A DNA stretch of 64,000 bases from Halomonas litopenaei (GTDB taxonomy: Bacteria > Pseudomonadota > Gammaproteobacteria > Pseudomonadales > Halomonadaceae). The stretch's first letter is position 1, and every line of letters starts with the position of its first letter. The position numbers and the translations under genes were made by a program. Below are positions 28,027-37,425 of the stretch, piece by piece. The stretch is taken from contig NZ_PXNS01000001.1 of NCBI RefSeq assembly GCF_003045775.1, positions 310,001 through 374,000 of the forward strand, in the 5' to 3' direction. The notes below the pieces were generated by a model. It saw only the letters and a program-made list of their open reading frames with translations. It searched no databases and was not told the DNA's origin.

Positions 28027-28251
28027 ATGAAAACCAAGATGTTGGCAACTGCAGCGCTGGTCTCGATGATGGCCGTCGGCTCAGCCTTCGCCATGGATTC
28101 CGATACCTTGCAGAAAAACATGCAGCGGATCCAGGAGAATGCCGAAAGCGCAGAGCGCCAGGCCAAGATTGCAGCCCTCGAGCAGGAGGTTGCAGAGCTG
28201 AAGGAACTGCTGCGCGAGACCATCGCGGCGTTCCAGGAAGCGAATATGTAA
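28027..28251 (+). CDS. Small exported coiled-coil protein, paralogue 2
   Basis: This 74-aa paralogue of the protein at 27083 has a signal peptide MKTKMLATAALVSMMAVGSA ending in FA, then MDSDTLQKNMQRIQENAES and a heptad-like helix ALEQEVAELKELLRETIAAF. GAGGAGAGAGAC precedes the ATG, similar to the leader of paralogue 1, so the duplication included the 5' region. An intrinsic terminator follows at 28303-28328. The function is unknown; a structural or envelope-stress role is only a guess. Confidence 0.8.
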   Translation: MKTKMLATAALVSMMAVGSAFAMDSDTLQKNMQRIQENAESAERQAKIAALEQEVAELKELLRETIAAFQEANM

Positions 28252-28302
28252 GTCGTCAGCAAAGACGGCAGCAGTGTTGTCGCGTTTCGCGACCGCTACG
28301 TG

Positions 28303-28328
28303 AAAGGCTCACTCAGGTGGGCCTTTTT
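28303..28328 (+). terminator. Intrinsic terminator after paralogue 2
   Basis: The 10-bp stem AAAGGCTCAC/GTGGGCCTTT (one G-T pair) has loop TCAG and runs into TTTTT. It lies 52 nt after the stop codon. Confidence 0.85.
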
Positions 28329-28599
28329 AGCGTTTGAAGGATGCTGCGTTCGAATGCCCCTGCGTTCATGACATGCTCAACCGTGGCTACGCTGCTGCGG
28401 TCTGCTGGTATCCAGCACTCGTCCATCGATGGGAGAAAGGTCAGGGCAGCCGATACCGATTCCTATGCTGGTGCCGATGGACGGAATCCTCGATAGTAAC
28501 GTCATGTCCGAATCTGCCCCCTTCAGGGCCGGCCCTGTACTGCGCATCGCTGCTGCGGGGCACTAGTCTGCAATCTCCCCCCTTTGCTGGAGATTGGAC

Positions 28600-29094
28600 A
28601 TGACCACAGCACTTCTCGTCATCGATGTTCAGGCCTCGTTTCTCGCGCGCCCCTCCTGGGATGCCACTCGACTCGGTGATTGGCCGGAAGCTCAGCGCTC
28701 CTTGATCGATCTGGCACGCGAGGCAGGCATGTTGATGGTGCGAATCATCCATACGGAGCCGGGAAGCCAGGGCGCATTTGATCCCGACAATGGGTTGACC
28801 CGAGCCATGGTGGGCTTCGAAGACCCCGCTGATGTGACCTTTTACAAGACCGCCCACAACGCCTTCACCGATACAGGGCTGGACCGCTGGCTACGCGGTC
28901 GAGGGGTGTCTCGGCTATGGATCAGCGGTATTCGCACCGAGCAGTGCTGCGAGACCACCACCAGGGTGGCCTCCGATCTGGGATACGCCGTGGACTTCGT
29001 CAGTGAAGCGACCCTGACCTTTGCCATGCAGCGGGGAGAGCGAACCTTCAGCGCCAGCGACATCCGCGAGACATCGCCGAGCGGGTGGGGGTGA
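28600..29094 (+). CDS. Isochorismatase-family cysteine hydrolase, C-terminally altered
   Basis: This 164-aa protein has the isochorismatase-like hydrolase fold: ALLVIDVQASF with the catalytic Asp near the N-terminus, VTFYKTAHNAF with the Lys, and the catalytic Cys in SGIRTEQCCETTTRVASDLG. Relatives hydrolyse nicotinamide, N-carbamoyl or similar amides. The end is abnormal: after FSASDIRE the frame gives only TSPSGWG and stops, so the last 15-20 residues usual for the family are missing. An AraC C-terminus begins at that point in another frame. The core catalytic residues are intact, so activity is possible but uncertain. Confidence 0.8.
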   Translation: MTTALLVIDVQASFLARPSWDATRLGDWPEAQRSLIDLAREAGMLMVRIIHTEPGSQGAFDPDNGLTRAMVGFEDPADVTFYKTAHNAFTDTGLDRWLRGRGVSRLWISGIRTEQCCETTTRVASDLGYAVDFVSEATLTFAMQRGERTFSASDIRETSPSGWG

Positions 29095-29198
29095 ACGACG
29101 AACGTCAGCTGCGCCGGCTGTGGAAGCGCTTTGAAGCCGACACGCCTGCCCGGTGGCGCCGCCAGCATCGCCAGTGGACGCAGGCTCAGCCGGACTGA
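29070..29198 (+). pseudogene. Remnant of an AraC-family regulator C-terminus
   Basis: In a different frame from the isochorismatase, 42 codons read DIAERVGVNDERQLRRLWKR and then FEADTPARWRRQHR before a TGA. This is the second helix-turn-helix end of an AraC/GlxA-type regulator (I.ER.G..DERQLRR.F.R..G.TP..WRR). Nothing upstream encodes the rest. It looks like the 3' stub left by a deletion that joined the isochorismatase gene to a following regulator gene; short GACATC repeats flank the junction. Confidence 0.75.
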
Positions 29199-29917
29199 TG
29201 TTCAGTAGGCCCAGGTTCTGCTGGTCGAGATTCGGCTGGTCGAGGTTCTTCTGGTTGAGGTTCGTCTGGTCGCGGTTTCGCTGGTCGAGGCTCGGCGTGG
29301 TCGGCCTTGGCGGCGATCAACGCACGAAACAACGAGCCCATCATCACCGGAGTGTCCTGTTCGATGACGAAGCCTGCCTGGTCCAGCAATGGCCGGGCCT
29401 GGCGAGTGATATCGGTGGCGATGGCGGATGTCAGCAGATTGAGCCCCCTGCGCGCCAGTCCCGAGGGTCGCTCGTCGCTCTGGAACTTGTCCATCACGCA
29501 TAGCTGGCCGTCGCCTTTGAGGACGCGATGGGCCTCGGCGAGCCCCTTTGCCGGATCCGGCATCACCGCCAGGATCAGGTGCATCACCACCACATCGAAG
29601 CTGTTGTCGGCGTAGTCCAGCCGCTCGGCGTCCATGGTTCTGGCTTCGACGTCGATGCCAAGCCGACAGGCGCGATCCTTGAGACGCTTGACCATCGCCG
29701 GGCACAGGTCGCTGGCGTGGATTTCCAGGTCGCGCGGTAGCCACGGCAGGTCAAGGCCGGTGCCGGCCCCCACCAGCAGTACCTTCATCCCCGACTGCCA
29801 GCACACCTGATTCAGGGAGCGCCGCCGAGCCCTGGCAAAGGTGCGCTGGGCCACCGCGTCGTAGACGGGGGCATAAAGCGAATAGCGCCAGCGGTTCCAG
29901 ACGGTGGTGTTGAGCAT
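29186..29917 (-). CDS. Class I SAM-dependent methyltransferase with a Pro-rich tail
   Basis: This 243-aa protein has a UbiE-like methyltransferase core: motif I VLLVGAGTGLDLPWL, the acidic DLCPAMVKRLK, and motif II-III region NSFDVVVMHLILAVMPDP with RVLKGDGQLCVMDKF. About 36 C-terminal residues are a proline-rich pentapeptide repeat (AEPRP, AKPRP, DEPQP, EEPRP, AESRP, AEPGP) unusual for the family. The start at 29917 (MLNTTVWNRW) is the family-like N-terminus. The 3' end overlaps the AraC remnant by 13 bp on the opposite strand. The substrate is unknown. Confidence 0.85.
   Translation of the reverse strand: MLNTTVWNRWRYSLYAPVYDAVAQRTFARARRRSLNQVCWQSGMKVLLVGAGTGLDLPWLPRDLEIHASDLCPAMVKRLKDRACRLGIDVEARTMDAERLDYADNSFDVVVMHLILAVMPDPAKGLAEAHRVLKGDGQLCVMDKFQSDERPSGLARRGLNLLTSAIATDITRQARPLLDQAGFVIEQDTPVMMGSLFRALIAAKADHAEPRPAKPRPDEPQPEEPRPAESRPAEPGPTEHQSG
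29205..29294 (-). repeat. 15-bp tandem repeat encoding the pentapeptide tail
   Basis: About six imperfect 15-bp units (consensus near CTGGTCGAGGTTCGG on the plus strand) encode the X-E-P-R-P repeats at the methyltransferase C-terminus. The period of 15 keeps the frame, so copy number can vary without frameshift. Confidence 0.8.
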
Positions 29918-30123
29918 GGCGGAGCCCCTGGAGGTGGTAGTGATCGGGTCAGGTCCTGCGGGAGTCTTCAGCCTAGACGAAGCCTGGGTAGGCGTCATGA
30001 CGATGGTGCAAGGGCAGGGCGCAAGGACAGAGCTTTGTGAAAAAGCGGGTCCCATTGCTGAAAGCCGTGGAGCGAGGGCGTCCCTATACTCGAAGCATCG
30101 ATCCATTTCATGCTTTGCAGTAG

Positions 30124-31398
<1,275 letters not shown>

Positions 31399-31436
31399 AA
31401 GGTGCCGATCAACATGAGCTGACGGGAGGGCATCCG

Positions 31437-32507
31437 ATGCTGGCCGTTCGCCCTGTGCGGCTAGGTGACCTGCCGGCGCTGGAGCGCCTGGCGGGTTCCG
31501 CCCAGCCACGTTTGACCAACCTGCCGGCCCACCGTGATCGCCTGGAAGAGCGCATCGCGCGCTCCCAGCGGGCGTTTGCCAGTGAGGCCGAGGTGCCCGG
31601 CGACGAGCACTACACCTTCGTGCTCGAGGATCGCGAGCGGGGTGAGGTGGTCGGTACGGCGACCATTCGCGCCCTGGCCGGGGCCAACGAGGCGTACTAC
31701 ACCTATCGCCAGGAAACCCTGATCCACGCCTCGCAGCAGCTCAATGTTCGCCGTGAGGTGCCGACCCTGGCGCTGTCCCATGAGGTCTCGGACGCCAGCC
31801 TGCTGTGCGCGCTGTCGCTGGATCCGCGGTACAAGGGCACCAGCGCCGAGAGCCTGCTGCGCCGCGCCCGGCTGATGTTCATCGCCCAGTACCCCGAGCG
31901 CTTCGCCGAGGTGCTGGCGATGGCCTTCCCGGGGTATCTGGACGACGACGGCGAGTCGCCGTTCTGGAACAGTGTCGGTCGCCACTTCTTCGTGCGCGAC
32001 TACCACGAGATCAACTACATCGCAGGCGTGCGCTCGAAGAGCTTCATCGCCGAGGTGATGCCGCAGTTCCCGCTGTACCTGGCGCTGCTGACGCCCAAGG
32101 CGCGCGCGGCCATCGGGCGCGAGCACCCGGCCCACGAGGCGGCGCTGGAAGAGATGCTGGCCGAGGGCTTCCTGCGCTCGCGCCACGTCGACCTGTTCGA
32201 CGCAGGCCCGGTGATCAAGGGCGATCGCATGCGGCTCGAGTCCTTCCGTCGCGCCGCCTGGCACCCGGTACGCATCCGCCCCGAGCACGCTCTACCCGAC
32301 GCCGAGCCTGCGATGGTCGCCAACCAGCGCCTGGACGGCTTCTGCTGCACGGTGGCGCGCTACGCGCTGTCGCCCACCGGCCAGCTGATGCTGTCGCCGG
32401 CCCACGCCGAACTGCTGGGCGTGGAAGAAGGACGTGCGGTGCTGGCGGCACCGCTGGGGCTGAGCGATGACGGGCTCGACCCGGGCTACGATGAGGGAGA
32501 GCTGTAA
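31437..32507 (+). CDS. aruF: Arginine/ornithine succinyltransferase, alpha subunit
   Basis: This 356-aa AstA-family protein is the first of two paralogous subunits, as in Pseudomonas AruF/AruG. The complex succinylates arginine, the first step of the pathway. Family blocks include LAVRPVRLGDLPALERLA, RGEVVGTATIRALAG, SLDPRYKGTSAESLLRRARL, FWNSVGRHFFVRDYHEINY and the C-terminal LMLSPAHAELLGV. The start at 31437 has GGGAGGG 7 nt upstream. Its stop overlaps the aruG start by one base, so the subunits are translationally coupled. Confidence 0.93.
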   Translation: MLAVRPVRLGDLPALERLAGSAQPRLTNLPAHRDRLEERIARSQRAFASEAEVPGDEHYTFVLEDRERGEVVGTATIRALAGANEAYYTYRQETLIHASQQLNVRREVPTLALSHEVSDASLLCALSLDPRYKGTSAESLLRRARLMFIAQYPERFAEVLAMAFPGYLDDDGESPFWNSVGRHFFVRDYHEINYIAGVRSKSFIAEVMPQFPLYLALLTPKARAAIGREHPAHEAALEEMLAEGFLRSRHVDLFDAGPVIKGDRMRLESFRRAAWHPVRIRPEHALPDAEPAMVANQRLDGFCCTVARYALSPTGQLMLSPAHAELLGVEEGRAVLAAPLGLSDDGLDPGYDEGEL

Positions 32508-33550
32508 TGCGCATGCGACCGATCATGGAAGGGGACTTGGACGAACTCCAGGCGCTGGCCCGGGAGACCGGGGTCGGCTTCACCTCCCTTCCCGATAACC
32601 GCGAGTTTCTGGCGGACAAGATCGCCTCCGCCACGAGCGCGTTCAACGAGCAGACCCCGGTGGACCAGCGTCTCTACTTCTTCGTGCTGGAGGACGAGGA
32701 GAGCGGGCATCTGGCCGGCTGCTGCGCCATCGAAGGGCAGGTCGGGCGTGAAGTGCCGTTCTATCACTACCGCGTGGGCACCCTGGCGCACTCGTCCAAG
32801 CAGCTCGACCTGCATCGCACCGTCGACACGCTGTTTCTGAGCTCGGATCACACCGGCGACGCCGAGGTCGCCTCGCTGTTCCTGCGCCCGGAGTTCCGGG
32901 GTGCCGATCGCCGCCATCAGCGCAACGGCGCGCTGTTGTCGATGATGCGTTGGCTGTTCATGGCCGAGTTCCGCGATCGTTTTCCCGAGAAGGTGCTGGC
33001 CGAGATGCGCGGACGCTTCGACGAGAACGGACGCAGCGCCTTCTGGGACTGCCTGGGGGCCAACTTCTTCCCCATGGACTTCAACGAGGCGGATCGGCTG
33101 ACCGGCCTTGGCCAGAAGAGCTTTATCGGCGAGCTGATGCCCAAGTTCCCGATCTATACGCCGTTTCTCTCGGAGCAGGCGCGTGCCTGCATCGGTCAGG
33201 TCCATGAGCACACCCGCCCGGCCCTGGCCATGCTCAAGAAGCAGGGGCTGCGCTGGGAGGGCTATATCGACATCTTCGACGGCGGCCCCACGGTCGAGGC
33301 CTACATCGACGACGTCAAGGGCGTGCGCTTGTCGCGACACGTGCGTGTCGAGGTCGACCCCAACGCCGACAGCGCCGAGCGGCCCCAGTGGCTGGCGGCG
33401 ACCACCCGCATGGCCGACTTCCGTGCCGCCTGGGTCGGGCGCGGTCCCGACGCCGACGGCGTGCTGGTGCTCAATGACAACGAGGCGCGCAGGCTGGAGG
33501 TCGCCTCCGGCGACACCCTGCGCGTGCTGAATTCCGACGAGGAGGCGTGA
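32507..33550 (+). CDS. aruG: Arginine N-succinyltransferase, beta subunit
   Basis: This 347-aa AstA-family protein is paralogous to the upstream subunit ([80 protein letters not shown]). Together they form the heteromeric succinyltransferase. E. coli has a single AstA. The stop overlaps the astD start (TGATG), consistent with an operon. Confidence 0.93.
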   Translation: MRMRPIMEGDLDELQALARETGVGFTSLPDNREFLADKIASATSAFNEQTPVDQRLYFFVLEDEESGHLAGCCAIEGQVGREVPFYHYRVGTLAHSSKQLDLHRTVDTLFLSSDHTGDAEVASLFLRPEFRGADRRHQRNGALLSMMRWLFMAEFRDRFPEKVLAEMRGRFDENGRSAFWDCLGANFFPMDFNEADRLTGLGQKSFIGELMPKFPIYTPFLSEQARACIGQVHEHTRPALAMLKKQGLRWEGYIDIFDGGPTVEAYIDDVKGVRLSRHVRVEVDPNADSAERPQWLAATTRMADFRAAWVGRGPDADGVLVLNDNEARRLEVASGDTLRVLNSDEEA

Positions 33551-35019
33551 TGCAACCCACACAACAATTGCTTATCGATGGACAGTGGATGTCCGGCGAC
33601 GCCGAGGCCTTCACCAAGCTCGACCCGATCACCGGCGCCGAGCTGTGGCAGGGCAAGGCCGCCAGCGACGAGCAGGTCGCCCAGGCCGTTGCCAGCGCAC
33701 GCAAGGCTTTTCCCGACTGGGCATTGACCTCGCTTGACGAGCGTGAAGCCCTGGTCGAGCGCTTCCGAGGCGTGCTCGAGAGCCACCGCGAGGACCTGGC
33801 GGCCAGCATCGCCCACGAGACCGGCAAGCCGCTGTGGGAAGCACGCACCGAGGTCGGCGCCATGATCGGCAAGGTGGCGCTGTCCATCCGTGCCCGCGAG
33901 GAGCGCACCGGCGAGCGCGAGCGTGACCTGGGTGACGCCCGAGCGGTACTGCGCCATCGCCCCCATGGCGTGATGGCGGTATTCGGTCCCTACAACTTCC
34001 CCGGCCATCTGCCCAACGGGCATATCGTGCCAGCGCTGCTGGCCGGCAATACCGTGGTGTTCAAACCCAGCGAGCAGACCCCGCTGACCGCCGATCTGAC
34101 CCTGCAGTGCTGGCTCGAGGCCGGCTTGCCGGCGGGCGTCATCAACCTGGTCCAGGGCGCGGCCCAAGTCGGCCAGGCACTGTCCGCCGATGCCGGTATC
34201 GATGGCCTCCTGTTCACCGGCAGCGCCAAGGTCGGTGGTCTTCTGCACAAGCAGTTCGCCGGCCAGATGGGCAAGGTGCTGGCGCTTGAGCTCGGCGGCA
34301 ACAATCCGCTGGTGGTCAAGGACGTGCCGGATGAGGACGCCGCGGTGCTGACCATCCTGCAGTCGGCCTTTCTGTCCGGGGGCCAGCGTTGCACCTGCGC
34401 CCGCCGCCTGATCGTGCCCGAGGGCGAGGCCGGTGATCGCCTGATCGCGGCCCTGAGCGGCGCCATCGAGCGCCTGCGCGTGGCCGAGCCCTTTGCCGAA
34501 GAGGCGCCGTTCTACGGTGGCCTGGTCAGCGTCGAGGCGGCCGAAGGGCTGCTCGCCGCCCAGGCAGACCTGGAGGCTCGCGGTGGCAAGGTGCTGTCGC
34601 GCATGCGCCAGGTCGAGCCGGGCACCAGCCTGCTGACACCGGGACTCGTCGACGTGACCGGGGTCGAGGTGCCGGACGAGGAACACTTCGGGCCGCTGCT
34701 CAAGGTCTACCGCTACCAGAGCTGGGACGACGCCATCGCACTCGCCAATGACACCCGCTATGGCCTGTCCGCCGGGCTGATCGGTGGGGAGCGGGCCGAT
34801 TGGGACGACTTCCTGCTGCGCATCCGCGCCGGTATCGTCAACTGGAACCGCCAGACCACCGGCGCCTCCGGCGACGCGCCCTTCGGCGGCGTCGGCGACA
34901 GCGGCAACCATCGCCCCAGTGCGTATTACGCAGCAGACTACTGCGCCTACCCGGTCGCCTCCGTCGAGAGCGAAGCCCTGAATCTGCCTGAAAAGCTGCC
35001 GCCGGGGGTGAGTCTGTGA
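33550..35019 (+). CDS. astD: Succinylglutamate-semialdehyde dehydrogenase
   Basis: This 489-aa NAD-dependent aldehyde dehydrogenase oxidises N-succinylglutamate semialdehyde to succinylglutamate, the fourth pathway step. The general base is E247 in [13 protein letters not shown] and the catalytic cysteine C281 in [12 protein letters not shown]. The cofactor block [14 protein letters not shown] and the tail [20 protein letters not shown] are typical of AstD. GAGGAGG precedes the ATG inside the end of aruG. The 3' end overlaps astB by 4 nt. Confidence 0.95.
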   Translation: MQPTQQLLIDGQWMSGDAEAFTKLDPITGAELWQGKAASDEQVAQAVASARKAFPDWALTSLDEREALVERFRGVLESHREDLAASIAHETGKPLWEARTEVGAMIGKVALSIRAREERTGERERDLGDARAVLRHRPHGVMAVFGPYNFPGHLPNGHIVPALLAGNTVVFKPSEQTPLTADLTLQCWLEAGLPAGVINLVQGAAQVGQALSADAGIDGLLFTGSAKVGGLLHKQFAGQMGKVLALELGGNNPLVVKDVPDEDAAVLTILQSAFLSGGQRCTCARRLIVPEGEAGDRLIAALSGAIERLRVAEPFAEEAPFYGGLVSVEAAEGLLAAQADLEARGGKVLSRMRQVEPGTSLLTPGLVDVTGVEVPDEEHFGPLLKVYRYQSWDDAIALANDTRYGLSAGLIGGERADWDDFLLRIRAGIVNWNRQTTGASGDAPFGGVGDSGNHRPSAYYAADYCAYPVASVESEALNLPEKLPPGVSL

Positions 35020-36380
35020 GCGATATGAGCCAGCGGGACGTGGTCGAGGTCAACTTCGACGGCCTGGTGGGGCCGACCCACAACTACTCGGGGCTGGCCC
35101 ACGGCAACGTGGCGTCGATGTCCCACGGCGGCCTGGTGTCCAACCCCCGCGAGGCGGCGCTGCAGGGTCTGGCCAAGATGAAGGCGCTGAAGGACGCGGG
35201 CTACGTGCAGGGCGTGCTGCCGCCGCAGCAGCGCCCTGACCTGGGGGCGCTGCGCTCGCTGGGCTTTGCCGGCGACAACGGTCAGGTGCTGGCCCAGGCC
35301 GCCAGCCAGGCGCCGCAACTGCTGCGCGCGGTGTGCTCCGCCTCCAGCATGTGGACGGCCAACGCCGGCACCGTGACACCGAGCCTGGATGCCGCTGACG
35401 GTCGAGTGCACTTCACCCCGGCCAACCTGCAGTCGAGCTTCCACCGCTTTCTGGAGCCGGAGACCACCGGTCGGGTGCTGGCGGCGATCTTCGCCGATCC
35501 CGCCCACTTCGCCCATCACCCGGTGCTGCCGGCGACGCCGGCGTTCTCCGATGAAGGCGCGGCCAACCACACCCGGCTGTGCGGCGAGCACGGCGAGCCA
35601 GGGGTGCACCTGTTCGTCTACGGGCGTCAGGCCTTCGGTGGTGACGGCGTCGAGCCGCGTCGCTTTCCGGCCCGCCAGACCCTGGAGGCCAGCCAGGCCA
35701 TCGCCCGTCAGCACGGACTTGGCGAGCATCAGGTGGTCTACGCCCAGCAACATCCCGACGCCATCGATGCCGGGGTCTTCCACAATGACGTCATCGCTGT
35801 GGGCAACGGTTCGGTGCTGCTCTACCACGAGCTGGCCTTCCGTGACGAAGAGGCCACCCTCGATGCACTGCGCGAGAAGATGTCGACGCCGCTGATTCCG
35901 GTGCGGGTACCGCTTGAGGCGGTCAGCCTCGAGGATGCGGTGGCCTCCTACCTGTTCAACTCCCAGCTTCTGTCCAATGACGACGGCAGCATGACCCTGG
36001 TGGTGCCGGGGGAGTGTCAGGAGCGTGAGGCGGTGTGGCGGTGCATCCAGGATCACCTGCTGGCCGGCAACAACCCGATCGGCGAGGTGGTGGTCAAGGA
36101 CGTCAAGCAGAGCATGCGCAACGGAGGTGGTCCGGCCTGCCTGAGGCTCAGGGTGGTGCTGAGCCAGGCCGAGCGCGAGGCGCTGTCCGGCCGGGTGCTG
36201 CTCGACGACGCCCTCTACGCCGACCTGGTCGCCTGGGTCGAGCGTCACTACCGCGAACGTCTGGCACCGGAAGACCTGGCCGATCCCAGGCTCGCCGAGG
36301 AGACATTGGCGGCGCTGGACGAGCTGACGTCCCTCCTCGCGCTGGGCCCTGTGTACCCCTTCCAGGGAGCTGGCAACTGA
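35016..36380 (+). CDS. astB: N-succinylarginine dihydrolase
   Basis: This 454-aa AstB removes two ammonia and CO2 from succinylarginine to give succinylornithine, the second step. The conserved N-terminus [20 protein letters not shown] is present, as are [38 protein letters not shown] (active-site His region) and [16 protein letters not shown] (catalytic Cys). The start is GTG at 35016, overlapping astD, with an in-frame ATG at 35025. It is the last gene of the operon; a terminator follows and astE (succinylglutamate desuccinylase) is not in the window. Confidence 0.95.
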   Translation: MSDMSQRDVVEVNFDGLVGPTHNYSGLAHGNVASMSHGGLVSNPREAALQGLAKMKALKDAGYVQGVLPPQQRPDLGALRSLGFAGDNGQVLAQAASQAPQLLRAVCSASSMWTANAGTVTPSLDAADGRVHFTPANLQSSFHRFLEPETTGRVLAAIFADPAHFAHHPVLPATPAFSDEGAANHTRLCGEHGEPGVHLFVYGRQAFGGDGVEPRRFPARQTLEASQAIARQHGLGEHQVVYAQQHPDAIDAGVFHNDVIAVGNGSVLLYHELAFRDEEATLDALREKMSTPLIPVRVPLEAVSLEDAVASYLFNSQLLSNDDGSMTLVVPGECQEREAVWRCIQDHLLAGNNPIGEVVVKDVKQSMRNGGGPACLRLRVVLSQAEREALSGRVLLDDALYADLVAWVERHYRERLAPEDLADPRLAEETLAALDELTSLLALGPVYPFQGAGN

Positions 36381-36433
36381 GCCGCGATGGGCTCAAATGA
36401 ACACGCGTATCCTGGTTGCTGTTTGTCGATTCG

Positions 36434-36458
36434 ACCCCACCTCTTGGTGGGGTTTTTT
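36434..36458 (+). terminator. Intrinsic terminator of the ast operon
   Basis: The stem ACCCCACC/GGTGGGGT with loop TCTT is followed by TTTTTT. The T-tract contains the stop codon of the convergent DUF4434 gene (TAA on the minus strand), so the two transcription units end back to back. Confidence 0.92.
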
Positions 36459-37425
36459 ATTGAGCGAGAGCGCCAGGTGGGCCTTGGCGTAGCGCCTCTG
36501 CCCAGGGCATGTAGCGCAGCGAAAAGACCGCGTCCGGATGGCAGTCGTTGCCGCGCTGACGGGGGCGTGCGGGCATTGCCTGGAAGTCGGATTCGGTCGC
36601 GCTGGTGCGGGCGAAGGCTTCGCGGACGACGCCGATGCGACAGCTCAGGGCGTCGCGGTAGGCCTGGCGCATGGGCGGATCCAGGTTGCGGGCGCCTTCG
36701 CCGTCCTGCCACCACACCTGCCAGCCGCTTTCGGCGATGTCCTCGGCCCAGGCCGCGTAGACCCCTGGCGTCACGAAGCCTCCGCTGAACATGCTCAGGT
36801 GCAGCGGGCCCGTCAGTTGTTGGCTGGCGCTGGCCAACTGGCGCGTCAGTTCCTGGCGTACGCCGGGTTCACGAAACAGCCAGTCATCGAGTTCTTCCGG
36901 CAGGTACCAGCCCACCGGCGTCAGTGGCCATTGGCGCTGGATCTGCTGCTGTCGGGCGTGGGCCTTGGCCAACTGCTGGTACCAGTAGTGACGGAAGCGG
37001 GCGTTGTCGGGGAGGGTTTCGTAGTACTCGGGGTCCTGATAGAGACCGATAATCAGCTCGAGTCCCTGGCGTTCGGCGTCGACCAGGGCGCTGGACAGCC
37101 AGCCATCGGCGCCGCCGAAGGTCTCTTCGCCGTACTGGGTCCACTGCACGATCAAGGTGTCGACGCCGTTCTCACGGGTACGCCGCCACAGCGTCTGCCA
37201 CTGCTGTCCGCTGAGCGAGGCGTCGCGATTCTGAGGCTGGTAGAACAGGGTTTCGCTACGGTAGGCCTCGGCGGCTCTTGTCAGGAGGCTGTCGTCGGCG
37301 GCGGCGACCGTCCCCACGGGCATGGCAAGGACCACCGTCAGGGTCAGTGGCGCGACAATGCCAGCGAATGGGACTGGCACCGCGGTGCCTTTGAGGTGTC
37401 CGGCCACAAGAATGCTTGAGTTCAT
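36457..37425 (-). CDS. DUF4434-like exported protein of the nfr locus
   Basis: This 322-aa protein has a long N-terminal hydrophobic signal region (GIVAPLTLTVVLAMPVGTVA), so it is periplasmic or envelope-anchored. The mature part looks like a TIM-barrel glycosidase-type protein: FYQPQNRDASLSGQQWQTLW, GVDTLIVQWTQYG, GLELIIGLYQDPEYY, WYLPEELDDW, SMFSGGFVTPGVYAAWAED. These match the style of DUF4434 proteins. The start at 37425 (MNSSILVAG) overlaps the nfrA stop (TGATG on the coding strand), giving a coupled wecB-nfrB-nfrA-DUF4434 unit. A role in trimming or handling the exported glycan is inferred, not shown. Confidence 0.75.
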   Translation of the reverse strand: MNSSILVAGHLKGTAVPVPFAGIVAPLTLTVVLAMPVGTVAAADDSLLTRAAEAYRSETLFYQPQNRDASLSGQQWQTLWRRTRENGVDTLIVQWTQYGEETFGGADGWLSSALVDAERQGLELIIGLYQDPEYYETLPDNARFRHYWYQQLAKAHARQQQIQRQWPLTPVGWYLPEELDDWLFREPGVRQELTRQLASASQQLTGPLHLSMFSGGFVTPGVYAAWAEDIAESGWQVWWQDGEGARNLDPPMRQAYRDALSCRIGVVREAFARTSATESDFQAMPARPRQRGNDCHPDAVFSLRYMPWAEALRQGPPGALAQ

